Program-made: the position numbers and the translations under genes
The notes under the pieces: generated by a model
The model's input: the letters and a program-made list of their open reading frames with translations, nothing else
What the model was told of the DNA's origin: nothing
Database searches by the model: none
Assembly (NCBI GenBank): GCA_903920975.1
Contig: CAIXNZ010000117.1
Location: 1-14,831, forward strand
Direction of reading: 5' to 3'
DNA length: 14,831 bases
Origin: Candidatus Falkowiibacteriota bacterium
GTDB taxonomy: Bacteria > Patescibacteriota > Patescibacteriia > CAIXNZ01
Part shown: piece by piece, positions 4,843-11,842 of the stretch
Numbering within the stretch: position 1 is the first letter of the stretch
Layout: each line of letters opens with the position of its first letter

Positions 4843-5397
4843 ATGCTAAACAATGACGAAAAATTAGTTTCGCAATATTTAGCAGGTGATAAAAAATCAC
4901 TGGAGATTTTAATTAAAAAATATCTTCAGTCGATTTACAATTTCACTTTTCGTTTTACGGGTAATGAATCCGATACCGAGGATATAGTTCAGGAAGTTTT
5001 TGTAAAAGTTTGGAAAAATATAAAAAAATTTGATAGTCATAAAAGTTTTAAGACTTGGTTGTTTACAATCGCCAAAAATACTTCAATAGATTTTTTAAGA
5101 AAGAAAAAAGCCACGCCTTTTTCAATTTTTGAAAACGAACAAGGAGAAAATTTATTTTTAGATAGTATTAAGGATTTGTCTCCCTTACCCGATGAGATTT
5201 TTGAGCAACAAGAAAAAATAGAAAGTTTCGATTCAGCAATTAATAAACTCTCGCCTAAATATCATCAGATTTTTAAACTTCATACAAAGCTTGGTTTTTC
5301 ATTTACTGAAATTGCCAAAAGAATTAATGAACCGCTTAATACGGTGAAAAGTCGTTATAGGCGCGGTTTAACAATATTAAAAAAAATATTCAACTAA
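4843..5397 (+). CDS. ECF-type RNA polymerase sigma factor
   Basis: A 184-residue sigma-70 family protein of the extracytoplasmic-function class, containing only regions 2 and 4. Region 2 (about 22-90) includes the core-binding helix EDIVQEVFVKVWKNIKKF (46-63) and the -10-recognition segment with FKTWLFTIAKN and DFLRKKK (69-89). After an acidic linker, region 4 (about 130-183) carries the helix-turn-helix FTEIAKRINEPLNTVKSRYR that reads the -35. The frame extends upstream to an ATG at 4786, but those residues cover the palindromic repeat and tRNA fragment, so the ATG at 4843 is chosen; no Shine-Dalgarno precedes it. It heads a co-oriented set with two membrane proteins and an ABC exporter, its likely regulon. 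It may be expressed by read-through from the tRNA promoter. Confidence 0.92.
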   Translation: MLNNDEKLVSQYLAGDKKSLEILIKKYLQSIYNFTFRFTGNESDTEDIVQEVFVKVWKNIKKFDSHKSFKTWLFTIAKNTSIDFLRKKKATPFSIFENEQGENLFLDSIKDLSPLPDEIFEQQEKIESFDSAINKLSPKYHQIFKLHTKLGFSFTEIAKRINEPLNTVKSRYRRGLTILKKIFN

Positions 5398-5405
5398 TAA
5401 TCATT

Positions 5406-5437
5406 AAAAAGAGATGCACCAAAAAGCATCTCTTTTT
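5406..5437 (+). terminator. Terminator or attenuator after the sigma factor gene
   Basis: A perfect 12-bp stem AAAAAGAGATGC / GCATCTCTTTTT (5406-5417 with 5426-5437) with an 8-nt loop, 9 nt after the sigma factor stop. It separates the regulator from the five downstream genes. TATAGA/TATAGT motifs follow at once (5443-5455), so either reduced read-through or a new promoter is possible. Confidence 0.85.
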
Positions 5438-5455
5438 CGTATTATAGAGTATAGT

Positions 5456-5875
5456 ATGAATAATAAAAATATACCACAATTAAAATTTAAGCAACACGAA
5501 ATACCTAGCGAACTGTATGATAAAGTATTGCAACGTGTTTATAAAGAACGAGGATTGCTGACTCTCAAGCGTAGATTAGTTATATTTTCTGTTAGTTTGA
5601 TTATTTCATTGATAGCATTTTTCCCCGTTATAAATCTAGTCAGAGCCGGCTTAGCTGAATCTGGGTTTATTCAATTTTTTACTTTAATTTTTTCTGATTT
5701 TGAAGTCATAAAAATGTATTGGCAAAATTTTCTATTAATATTATTAGAATCCCTGCCAATTACCGGTCTGATTACGCTTTTAATTACCTCCCTTGTATTC
5801 CTCGAATCAATTAATATTTTAGTGCACGATCTGAGAATTTTTAGGCGTACAAATAATTTACTTAAAAATAATTAA
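5456..5875 (+). CDS. Small membrane protein, possible anti-sigma factor
   Basis: A 139-residue protein with a cytosolic N-terminus of about 38 residues (QLKFKQHEIPSELYDKVLQR, then basic LKRRL) and two hydrophobic segments, about 39-61 (VIFSVSLIISLIAFFPVINL) and about 94-122 (FLLILLESLPITGLITLLIT). The C-terminus is short and basic. An open frame extends to an ATG at 5414, but that start lies inside the hairpin, so the ATG at 5456 is preferred. No known domain is recognised. Position directly after an ECF sigma gene, and a soluble N-terminal segment on a membrane anchor, are what one expects of an anti-sigma factor; this is inference from context only, and no ZAS zinc motif is present. Confidence 0.75.
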   Translation: MNNKNIPQLKFKQHEIPSELYDKVLQRVYKERGLLTLKRRLVIFSVSLIISLIAFFPVINLVRAGLAESGFIQFFTLIFSDFEVIKMYWQNFLLILLESLPITGLITLLITSLVFLESINILVHDLRIFRRTNNLLKNN

Positions 5876-5880
5876 AGCAT

Positions 5881-6480
5881 ATGGAAAATAATATTATTAA
5901 AAATAATGAAATTCAACCAAGCAAAGAAGTAGCTGATGAAAAAAATACTACTGACAAAAAGGTTGAAGACAAATTTTATCAAACTAAGTCCTTTAAGATT
6001 TTTGGCTTGGTTATCGCTGGCATGATAGCTATTTTATTAATTTTTAATATTGGCATGAATATTGGCTTTAAAAAAGCAAAATTTTCTTATCAGTGGGGAG
6101 ATAACTATCATAAAAATTTTGCTGGTCCTAAAGGCGGGTTTTTAAATGATTTTGGTCATGATGATTTTATGCAGGCCCATGGAGTCTTTGGACAAATCAT
6201 AAGAATTGATGGTTTAAATTTAATAATTAATGGTAATGAAAAAAACGAAAAAATTATTTTGATTAACAATGATACTATTATCAGACGCTTGCGTGATTCT
6301 TTAAAACCAACAGATTTAAAAGTCAACGATTATTTAGTGGTAATCGGACAACCAAATGAGGCTGGGCAGATAGAAGCAAAATTAATTAGATTAATGCCGC
6401 CACCCTTGGCTGCGCCATCAACTAATAATAATTTTATGGAACTAAGGCTTGATATGCCTTTTCCTCTAACATTACATTAA
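5881..6480 (+). CDS. Membrane-anchored DUF5666-like protein
   Basis: A 199-residue protein starting 5 nt after its neighbour. A charged cytosolic N-terminus (1-38) leads into one membrane segment (about 40-61, IFGLVIAGMIAILLIFNIGM). The external part is a Gly/His/Phe-rich stretch (about 75-100) and a small beta-rich domain (about 101-172) with G-x-I-x-x-I-D-G, a repeated strand pattern, LKPTDLKVNDYLVVIGQ and a closing IEAKLIRL. That pattern matches DUF5666-type OB-like domains, which recur in cell-surface proteins and have no settled function. The tail is Pro-rich. It differs from the later DUF5666 gene at 10236 in having a long N-terminal anchor. Probably an envelope partner of the exporter. 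Confidence 0.75.
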   Translation: MENNIIKNNEIQPSKEVADEKNTTDKKVEDKFYQTKSFKIFGLVIAGMIAILLIFNIGMNIGFKKAKFSYQWGDNYHKNFAGPKGGFLNDFGHDDFMQAHGVFGQIIRIDGLNLIINGNEKNEKIILINNDTIIRRLRDSLKPTDLKVNDYLVVIGQPNEAGQIEAKLIRLMPPPLAAPSTNNNFMELRLDMPFPLTLH

Positions 6481-6498
6481 TAAAATATTTCTTAAGTT

Positions 6499-8271
6499 AT
6501 GTTTAAAAAAATTTTAAACGTCATTATCGCTCACAAAATAATAACAGGCATAGTAGTTGTTATCCTAGCCGTTGGGGGTTTTTTTCTTTTCGGATCTTTT
6601 AATAGTAGTGCACAAGAGACTCGCTATGCTTTAAGCGCAGTTACAAAGGGAACAATTATTACCTCAGTATCTGGGACTGGGCAAGTTTCTGCTTCTAACC
6701 AGCTTGATCTTAAGCCCAAGGCTTCTGGGAATGTTGTGTATGTTGGCGTAAAAGAAGGCCAAAGCGTAAAGGCTAAAACACTAATAGTTCAGCTTGATAG
6801 CTCTACCGCTCAAAAGAGCGTCAGAGATGCCAAAGCAAATTTAGAATCAGCTAATTTAGCTATGCAAAAATTAAAACAACCAGCAGACGCACTCACGCTT
6901 TTACAAGCAGAAAATTCTCTAGCCCAAGCGCAGGAAGCAAAAACCAATGCTCAAGAAGATCTGCAAAAAGCCTATGATGATGGATTTAATACCGTGGCTA
7001 ATGCCTTTTTGCAACTGCCCGATATTATTTCGGGCCTCAAAAGTATTCTTTATGATAGCACTTTAAATGTTAATCAATGGAATATTGATTATTATGCCAA
7101 TTCTTTACAGCAAAATCAGGCAAAAATTTTTGAATATAAAGAAAGCACATCAGTGTCATATCAACTGGCTCGCACTAAATATGATAAAAATTTTTCAGAC
7201 TATAAGTCAGTTGGCAGATATTCTGACACCGCGACCATAGAAGCTTTAATCAATCAGACTTATGATACAACAAAAAGTTTGGCCGATGCCATTAAAAATG
7301 CCAATAATTTTATTCAATTTTATAAGGATAAAATGAAGGAAAATAATTTGAACCCAGCCGCTTTGGCAGATACCCATTTATCATCGCTTAATACCTATAC
7401 TGGCCAAACCAATACTCATCTGAGTAATTTATTAGCAATTACAAATAGCATTCAATCTGCTAAAACTACGATTATTAATTCTGACCGTAGTATTGCAGAA
7501 AAAACTCAATCTCTCGCTGATCTGAAAGCCGGCACAGATGCGATTGATCTTCAGTCTCAGGAATTGACTCTGAAACAAAGGCAAAATGCTCTTTACGATG
7601 CGCAGTTAACCTTGGCCGACTATTATGTCTATGCGCCATTTGATGGCATAGTAGCCAGCGTGGATGTTAAAAAAGGTGATTCAGCCAGTTCTGGAACCGC
7701 CGTTGCCACTTTAATAACTGCATCAAAAATCGCTGAGATTTCGCTTAATGAAGTAGATGCGGCTAAAGTTGCTGTGGGCCAGAAAGTCACTCTTACATTT
7801 GACGCAATTGATGGCCTTAGTATAACCGGTGAGGTTGCTCAAGTTGATACCATTGGCACGGTTAGCCAGGGTGTTGTTACTTATAACATACAGATTAGTT
7901 TTGATACGCAAGATGAAAGAGTTAAGTCTGGCATGAGCGTTTCAGCGGCAATTATTACTAATGCCAAACAAGACGTCTTATTGGTACCAAATTCAGCATT
8001 AAAAACAACTAATGGAGTTTCGTATGTGCAGATGCTGGACAAACAAATTCCGCAAGATTCTATAACAAGTTCGGGAGTGACTTCAGCCACAGCGCCAATT
8101 TTGCAGCAAGTTGAAGTGGGTCTTTCAAATGACAGCTCAACAGAAATAGTTTCCGGACTTAACGAGGGAGATCAGGTTATAACTAGAACTATTACATCTA
8201 CAACAAAGAGTACAACGACCACAGCTCCAAGCATTTTGGGTTCAGCTGGCGCTCGAGGCAGAGGATTTTAA
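6499..8271 (+). CDS. MacA/HlyD-like adaptor with extended helical insert
   Basis: A 590-residue membrane-fusion-type adaptor of an ABC export system. An N-terminal membrane anchor (about 10-32) is followed by a beta-barrel/lipoyl half (about 45-100: GTGQVSASNQLDLKPKASG, VKEGQSVKAKTLIVQLD), a helical region (about 104-374), the second lipoyl half (YYVYAPFDGIVASVDVKKGD, 375-394), then beta-barrel and membrane-proximal domains (about 405-562) and a Ser/Thr- and Gly/Arg-rich tail ending GARGRGF. The familiar MacA of E. coli has 371 residues; the excess here is nearly all in the helical region, which is about 270 residues and includes a Tyr/Asn-rich non-heptad part (about 160-330) inside a coiled-coil hairpin. 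It is followed by the matching ATPase and permease genes. In an organism without an outer membrane it would not need TolC. Confidence 0.9.
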   Translation: MFKKILNVIIAHKIITGIVVVILAVGGFFLFGSFNSSAQETRYALSAVTKGTIITSVSGTGQVSASNQLDLKPKASGNVVYVGVKEGQSVKAKTLIVQLDSSTAQKSVRDAKANLESANLAMQKLKQPADALTLLQAENSLAQAQEAKTNAQEDLQKAYDDGFNTVANAFLQLPDIISGLKSILYDSTLNVNQWNIDYYANSLQQNQAKIFEYKESTSVSYQLARTKYDKNFSDYKSVGRYSDTATIEALINQTYDTTKSLADAIKNANNFIQFYKDKMKENNLNPAALADTHLSSLNTYTGQTNTHLSNLLAITNSIQSAKTTIINSDRSIAEKTQSLADLKAGTDAIDLQSQELTLKQRQNALYDAQLTLADYYVYAPFDGIVASVDVKKGDSASSGTAVATLITASKIAEISLNEVDAAKVAVGQKVTLTFDAIDGLSITGEVAQVDTIGTVSQGVVTYNIQISFDTQDERVKSGMSVSAAIITNAKQDVLLVPNSALKTTNGVSYVQMLDKQIPQDSITSSGVTSATAPILQQVEVGLSNDSSTEIVSGLNEGDQVITRTITSTTKSTTTTAPSILGSAGARGRGF

Positions 8272-8277
8272 TTAGAT

Positions 8278-8283
8278 AAAGGA
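8278..8283 (+). promoter_or_regulatory. Shine-Dalgarno site of the ATPase gene
   Basis: AAAGGA 6 nt before the ATG at 8290. It is the only clear Shine-Dalgarno sequence in front of a gene in this cassette; the others start after A/T-only stretches. Confidence 0.7.
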
Positions 8284-8289
8284 ACAAGC

Positions 8290-8976
8290 ATGATCGATGT
8301 TAAAAATATTACAAAAATATATAAAACAGGACATGTCGAATTTCAGGCATTAAAGGGAGTAAGTTTTAGAATCAATGATGGCGAGTTTGTGGCCATTATG
8401 GGTCCTTCTGGTTCTGGCAAATCAACCCTGATGCACATTTTGGGCGCTCTTGATATTCCTTCTAGCGGGACTTATTTACTGGATAATAAGGACGTATCAA
8501 AAGAGAGCGAGGATGAGTTGGCAGAAGTAAGAAAGAATAAAATCGGTTTTATTTTTCAATCCTTTAATCTTTTACCAAGGGCAACTGTCTTGAGAAATGT
8601 TATCTTACCTCTAGTTTATGCGGGTGTTGAAAGCAAGGAAAGGGAAAAACGCGCAAAAATAGCTTTAAAAGCCGCTGGACTTGACGAAGAATTCTTTGGT
8701 CATCTTTCTAACCAGCTTTCTGGCGGACAGATACAACGAGTAGCCATTGCGCGTGCTTTGGTAAATAATCCCACTCTTATATTGGCTGATGAGCCAACTG
8801 GAAATCTTGATACTAAAACCGGCGAGGTTGTGCTTGATACTTTTAAAAAATTGAATAAAGAACAGGGTAGAACCATAATTCTTATTACTCACGAACATGA
8901 TGTTGCGCAGCACGCAGACAGAGTAATTTTTATTAGAGATGGAGCAGTTGTGAGTGATATAAAAACCAAAAAATAA
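8290..8976 (+). CDS. MacB-like ABC transporter ATP-binding protein
   Basis: A 228-residue ATPase of the MacB/LolD/FtsE type that powers an FtsX-like permease. It carries Walker A GPSGSGKST (38-46), the Q-loop Gln in FIFQSFNLLPR (Q90), signature LSGGQIQRVAIARAL (143-157), Walker B LILADEPTGNLD (163-174) and H-loop His201 (LITHEHD). All catalytic residues are intact and the length is standard. It lies 18 nt after the adaptor gene and 10 nt before the permease gene, so the three make a tripartite adaptor-ATPase-permease unit. The substrate (peptide, lipid, lipoprotein or antibiotic) cannot be read from the sequence. Confidence 0.96.
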   Translation: MIDVKNITKIYKTGHVEFQALKGVSFRINDGEFVAIMGPSGSGKSTLMHILGALDIPSSGTYLLDNKDVSKESEDELAEVRKNKIGFIFQSFNLLPRATVLRNVILPLVYAGVESKEREKRAKIALKAAGLDEEFFGHLSNQLSGGQIQRVAIARALVNNPTLILADEPTGNLDTKTGEVVLDTFKKLNKEQGRTIILITHEHDVAQHADRVIFIRDGAVVSDIKTKK

Positions 8977-8986
8977 TAATATTATT

Positions 8987-10210
8987 ATGAAAACTACTGA
9001 TATATTTGAAGAAACAAAATCAGCGCTTTCGGGCAATAAAGCTAGGTCCGGTTTGACCATGCTTGGCATTATTATTGGTATTGGCTCTGTCATTACCATG
9101 CTGGCCATCGGCCAAGGCGCTCAAAGTTCAATACAGAATAGCATCCAATCAATCGGCTCTAACATGATTATGGTTCAGCCGGGTGCGCAGCGTGGCCCGG
9201 GCTCGGCAGTCAGTACGGGCAGGGGTGCGGCAAAATCTTTAAAACTTTCTGATGCTCAAGCAATCAGTCAGCAGGTTGATTCTGTTTTAGCCGTTTCTCC
9301 CGAGGTAAGCGGACGTTATCAGGTGACTGCCAAAGGAACAAATACCAACACTCAAATTACAGGAGTAGAGCCCAGCTATACAATTGTCAGGAATATTGAA
9401 GTTGACAGCGGATCATTTATTACGGACCAAAATGTGCAGAGTAATTCAAAGGTTGCAGTATTGGGGCCAACTTCACGTGATGATCTTTTTGGCGTGGATG
9501 CAGATGCGCTTGGACAAACTATAGTCATTAAGAAAATGAATTTTACAGTTATCGGCATTACTGTGTCCAAAGGAGGTTCTGGCTTTAATAATCAGGACGA
9601 CATGATTTATATACCCATAAGTACAGCCCAAAAGTATCTTACGGGTGATGAATATGTAACTACAATAAGCGTAGCCGCCCAAGATGCAAATTCCACGACA
9701 GCGGTCCAACAGGAAATAACAGATCTTTTGCTTAATCTTCATCATATCAGCGATCCAACTTTGGCAGATTTTAGCACACTTAATCAAGCCGATATTGCTT
9801 CTGCAGCATCAAGTATCGCCCAAACCTTCACCATTCTACTTGGTTCAGTAGCTGGCATTTCACTTGTTGTTGGTGGTATTGGCATTATGAATATGATGTT
9901 GACAACCGTAACTGAGAGAACCAGAGAGATTGGGTTACGCAAAGCAATTGGTGCCAAAAGACGTGATATCAGTATGCAATTTTTAGTAGAAGCCATAACA
10001 CTTACTTTTATCGGCGGATTTCTCGGCATTATTATTGGTTGGGGCGTGGCTTTCGGGCTCACTTACTTTGGCGTTATTCAGACCAAGGTCGCATTGTCTT
10101 CGATTTTGCTTGCCTTTGGTGTTTCGGCGGCCATAGGTATTATTTTCGGCTATTACCCGGCGACACGGGCAGCTAAATTAAATCCCATTGAAGCCCTAAG
10201 ATATGAATAA
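8987..10210 (+). CDS. MacB-like ABC transporter permease
   Basis: A 407-residue FtsX/MacB-family permease. One N-terminal membrane segment (about 21-42, GLTMLGIIIGIGSVITMLAI) is followed by a large extracytoplasmic MacB_PCD domain (about 45-265). A three-helix FtsX domain completes it (about 275-305, 335-360 and 368-390), with the cytosolic loop ERTREIGLRKAIGAKRRDI that couples to the ATPase and the typical end ATRAAKLNPIEALRYE. The ATPase domain found fused in proteobacterial MacB is a separate gene here, as in Firmicutes-type systems (YknYZ). Length and motifs are intact. It ends 25 nt before a second DUF5666 gene. Confidence 0.95.
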   Translation: MKTTDIFEETKSALSGNKARSGLTMLGIIIGIGSVITMLAIGQGAQSSIQNSIQSIGSNMIMVQPGAQRGPGSAVSTGRGAAKSLKLSDAQAISQQVDSVLAVSPEVSGRYQVTAKGTNTNTQITGVEPSYTIVRNIEVDSGSFITDQNVQSNSKVAVLGPTSRDDLFGVDADALGQTIVIKKMNFTVIGITVSKGGSGFNNQDDMIYIPISTAQKYLTGDEYVTTISVAAQDANSTTAVQQEITDLLLNLHHISDPTLADFSTLNQADIASAASSIAQTFTILLGSVAGISLVVGGIGIMNMMLTTVTERTREIGLRKAIGAKRRDISMQFLVEAITLTFIGGFLGIIIGWGVAFGLTYFGVIQTKVALSSILLAFGVSAAIGIIFGYYPATRAAKLNPIEALRYE

Positions 10211-10235
10211 TTATTAAATAATAATAAATATATTT

Positions 10236-10655
10236 ATGAAAACACAAAAAATAATTGTTATCGTGGCAGCGATTATTATTGTCGGTGGCGCTTCGTTTTA
10301 TGCGGGTACCATTTATGCCAAAGGCAATAAATCAGGCAACAGAAATATGCCGGGTTTTACTAACGGAACTGGCACAAGAGGTGCGAGAGGGAATGGCAAT
10401 TTTGTAAATGGCCAAATTCTTTCCATAGACAGCAGCAGTATTACCGTGCAAATTCCAAATAATGGTTCAAAAATTATTCTTCTGTCTGATTCAACTCCAA
10501 TATCAAAGATGGCCAGCGGGACAAGATCAGATTTAGTTGTTGGAGAAACGGTCATGGTCACTGGCACAACCAATACTGATGGTAGCGTTACAGCTCAATC
10601 AATCCAGATTAGACCAGCTATGCCAGAAAATGCAGTATCCGCTCCGACAAAATAA
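10236..10655 (+). CDS. Exported DUF5666-like protein
   Basis: A 139-residue protein with an N-terminal hydrophobic segment (residues 6-25, IIVIVAAIIIVGGASFYAGT) acting as signal peptide or anchor. A Gly/Asn/Arg-rich linker (about 30-56, containing GTGTRGARGNGNF) leads to a DUF5666-like beta domain (about 57-128: NGQILSIDSSSITVQIPN, SDLVVGETVMVTGT, DGSVTAQSIQIRP). It shares the GQIxxID...LxVG/NxxVxVxG...xIxA plan with the 5881-6480 product, and the two bracket the exporter genes. Function is unknown; an extracytoplasmic accessory or cargo-binding role is inferred. A strong terminator follows, so it is the last gene of the cassette. Confidence 0.78.
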   Translation: MKTQKIIVIVAAIIIVGGASFYAGTIYAKGNKSGNRNMPGFTNGTGTRGARGNGNFVNGQILSIDSSSITVQIPNNGSKIILLSDSTPISKMASGTRSDLVVGETVMVTGTTNTDGSVTAQSIQIRPAMPENAVSAPTK

Positions 10656-10678
10656 TTAAGATAAGTTTTTTTGAACAA

Positions 10679-10710
10679 AAAAGTCCCGCACATTTTGGTG
10701 CGGGACTTTT
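10679..10710. terminator. Bidirectional terminator between the export cassette and DUF4349 gene
   Basis: A perfect 13-bp stem AAAAGTCCCGCAC / GTGCGGGACTTTT (10679-10691 with 10698-10710) and 6-nt loop ATTTTG. T-rich flanks on both strands, between convergent genes. Confidence 0.95.
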
Positions 10711-10722
10711 ATATTATTCTTT

Positions 10723-11691
10723 TTAGAAAGTTTGTTTGGCTTTTTTTGATCTTTTATAAATCCATCTGACAAACAAGAAAATCAGACAAAGTAAGATTAA
10801 ATAGGGGATAATACTTATTAACCAGAAGATAAAGATAATGACAAAGTTAACAAAATTCTGCAAATTGATTATTAAACCTTTGACCGCTTCTTTTACAACT
10901 ACATATGGTTGCCATTTTTCCGCTGGTAAGCTGATTTGAACTTCACTGGAAATGCTTACGCTAATCGTGGACATTTCAGTTTGATTATCTAAATATCTCA
11001 GTCGTCCCTTCAGGCGTTCTATTTCGCCTTGAACTTGATCGAGTTTCTCTCGTACGGCAATTATTTCCTCCACTTTTTGCGCTCGTTTTAATAACTCTAG
11101 ATATTGGGCTTCCACAGCTTGGTTATGTGTTAAATCTGCCTGTAAATCAATATATTCTTCGGTTACTTCTTGGCCATTAACATCTTCGCGTTCCACCAGC
11201 TTGGCTAGAGATTTTATTTTAGTTATCAAATTATCAAAGCTAGAAACAGGCACTCTTAAAATTAGATTGGCAAATTTTTGTCCTTTTTCATTTTCAGTAA
11301 CACTGGAATTTTGGACAAAGCCTTTTAATATAATTGCTTCATTGGCAATTTGAGTAGCGCTGACATCTACATTATCTACGGTAATACCCAAGCTTGCTGT
11401 TTTTATTATTTTTTGATCTTGTTGACCGGCAGTGGGCGGTAAGGCTGGACTTGATACAACCATTTCATTAGAAATAAATGAGTCAGAAGATCCTAAGCCA
11501 GCAGGCGCAATCATGCCTAAATCAAGGCTAGTTCTTTGGCTGGTTAAGGTATTGGCTCCACCCTTTTGCCAATTAATAATTACCAGCAATATAAAAAATA
11601 AAATTGCCAGCACTCCAAGGGCAACAAGAATACCTAAAACAATTTTTTTTATTAAGCCAATCACCTTGGGCATATTTGGTGTTGTTTCCAT
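10723..11691 (-). CDS. DUF4349-domain membrane protein
   Basis: A 322-residue protein with an N-terminal membrane segment (about 16-39), a Ser/Gly/Pro-rich linker (about 45-92), a DUF4349 domain (about 93-250) beginning DQKIIKTASLGITVDNVD and including RVPVSSFDNLITKIKSLAK, and a coiled-coil (about 193-240: VEEIIAVREKLDQVQGEIER). A long C-terminal hydrophobic region (about 280-309) ends in a basic tail. DUF4349 proteins are widespread extracytoplasmic proteins of unknown function, often near ECF sigma or ABC export genes. It is transcribed separately, from a -10 at 11721-11726, and converges with the export cassette. The ATG at 11689-11691 is the only sensible start. Confidence 0.9.
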   Translation of the reverse strand: METTPNMPKVIGLIKKIVLGILVALGVLAILFFILLVIINWQKGGANTLTSQRTSLDLGMIAPAGLGSSDSFISNEMVVSSPALPPTAGQQDQKIIKTASLGITVDNVDVSATQIANEAIILKGFVQNSSVTENEKGQKFANLILRVPVSSFDNLITKIKSLAKLVEREDVNGQEVTEEYIDLQADLTHNQAVEAQYLELLKRAQKVEEIIAVREKLDQVQGEIERLKGRLRYLDNQTEMSTISVSISSEVQISLPAEKWQPYVVVKEAVKGLIINLQNFVNFVIIFIFWLISIIPYLILLCLIFLFVRWIYKRSKKAKQTF

Positions 11692-11720
11692 AGAATTAAT
11701 TTAATGTTTAGATTAGACTT

Positions 11721-11726
11721 ATTATA
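11721..11726 (-). promoter_or_regulatory. -10 box of the DUF4349 gene
   Basis: Perfect TATAAT on the minus strand, 29 nt before the ATG at 11691. The -35 region at the expected spacing is weak. Confidence 0.5.
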
Positions 11727-11756
11727 GCAAAAAGTCCGTTATTGTGGTATGTAATT

Positions 11757-11785
11757 TTGACTTTTGGCCAAATTTTAGCTAAAAT
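11757..11785 (+). promoter_or_regulatory. Promoter of ileS
   Basis: TTGACT (11757-11762), 17-nt spacer and TAAAAT (11780-11785). Predicted start about 11792 gives a roughly 50-nt leader. No T-box conserved sequence (AGGGTGG) is present, so regulation by uncharged tRNA-Ile through a T-box is not supported. Confidence 0.65.
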
Positions 11786-11842
11786 AGTTGATATTAAGCC
11801 ATTAGCTATTAGTAATTTGGCATTGGCTAAAAGAATTATTTT

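Noticed and set aside
5414..5455. ATG at 5414 as the start of the small membrane protein
   Set aside because: It lies within the left arm of the terminator-like hairpin; the ATG at 5456 gives a sensible N-terminus.
11692..11842. T-box or other riboswitch in the ileS leader
   Set aside because: The leader is only about 50 nt from the predicted start, with no T-box sequence or terminator/antiterminator pair.
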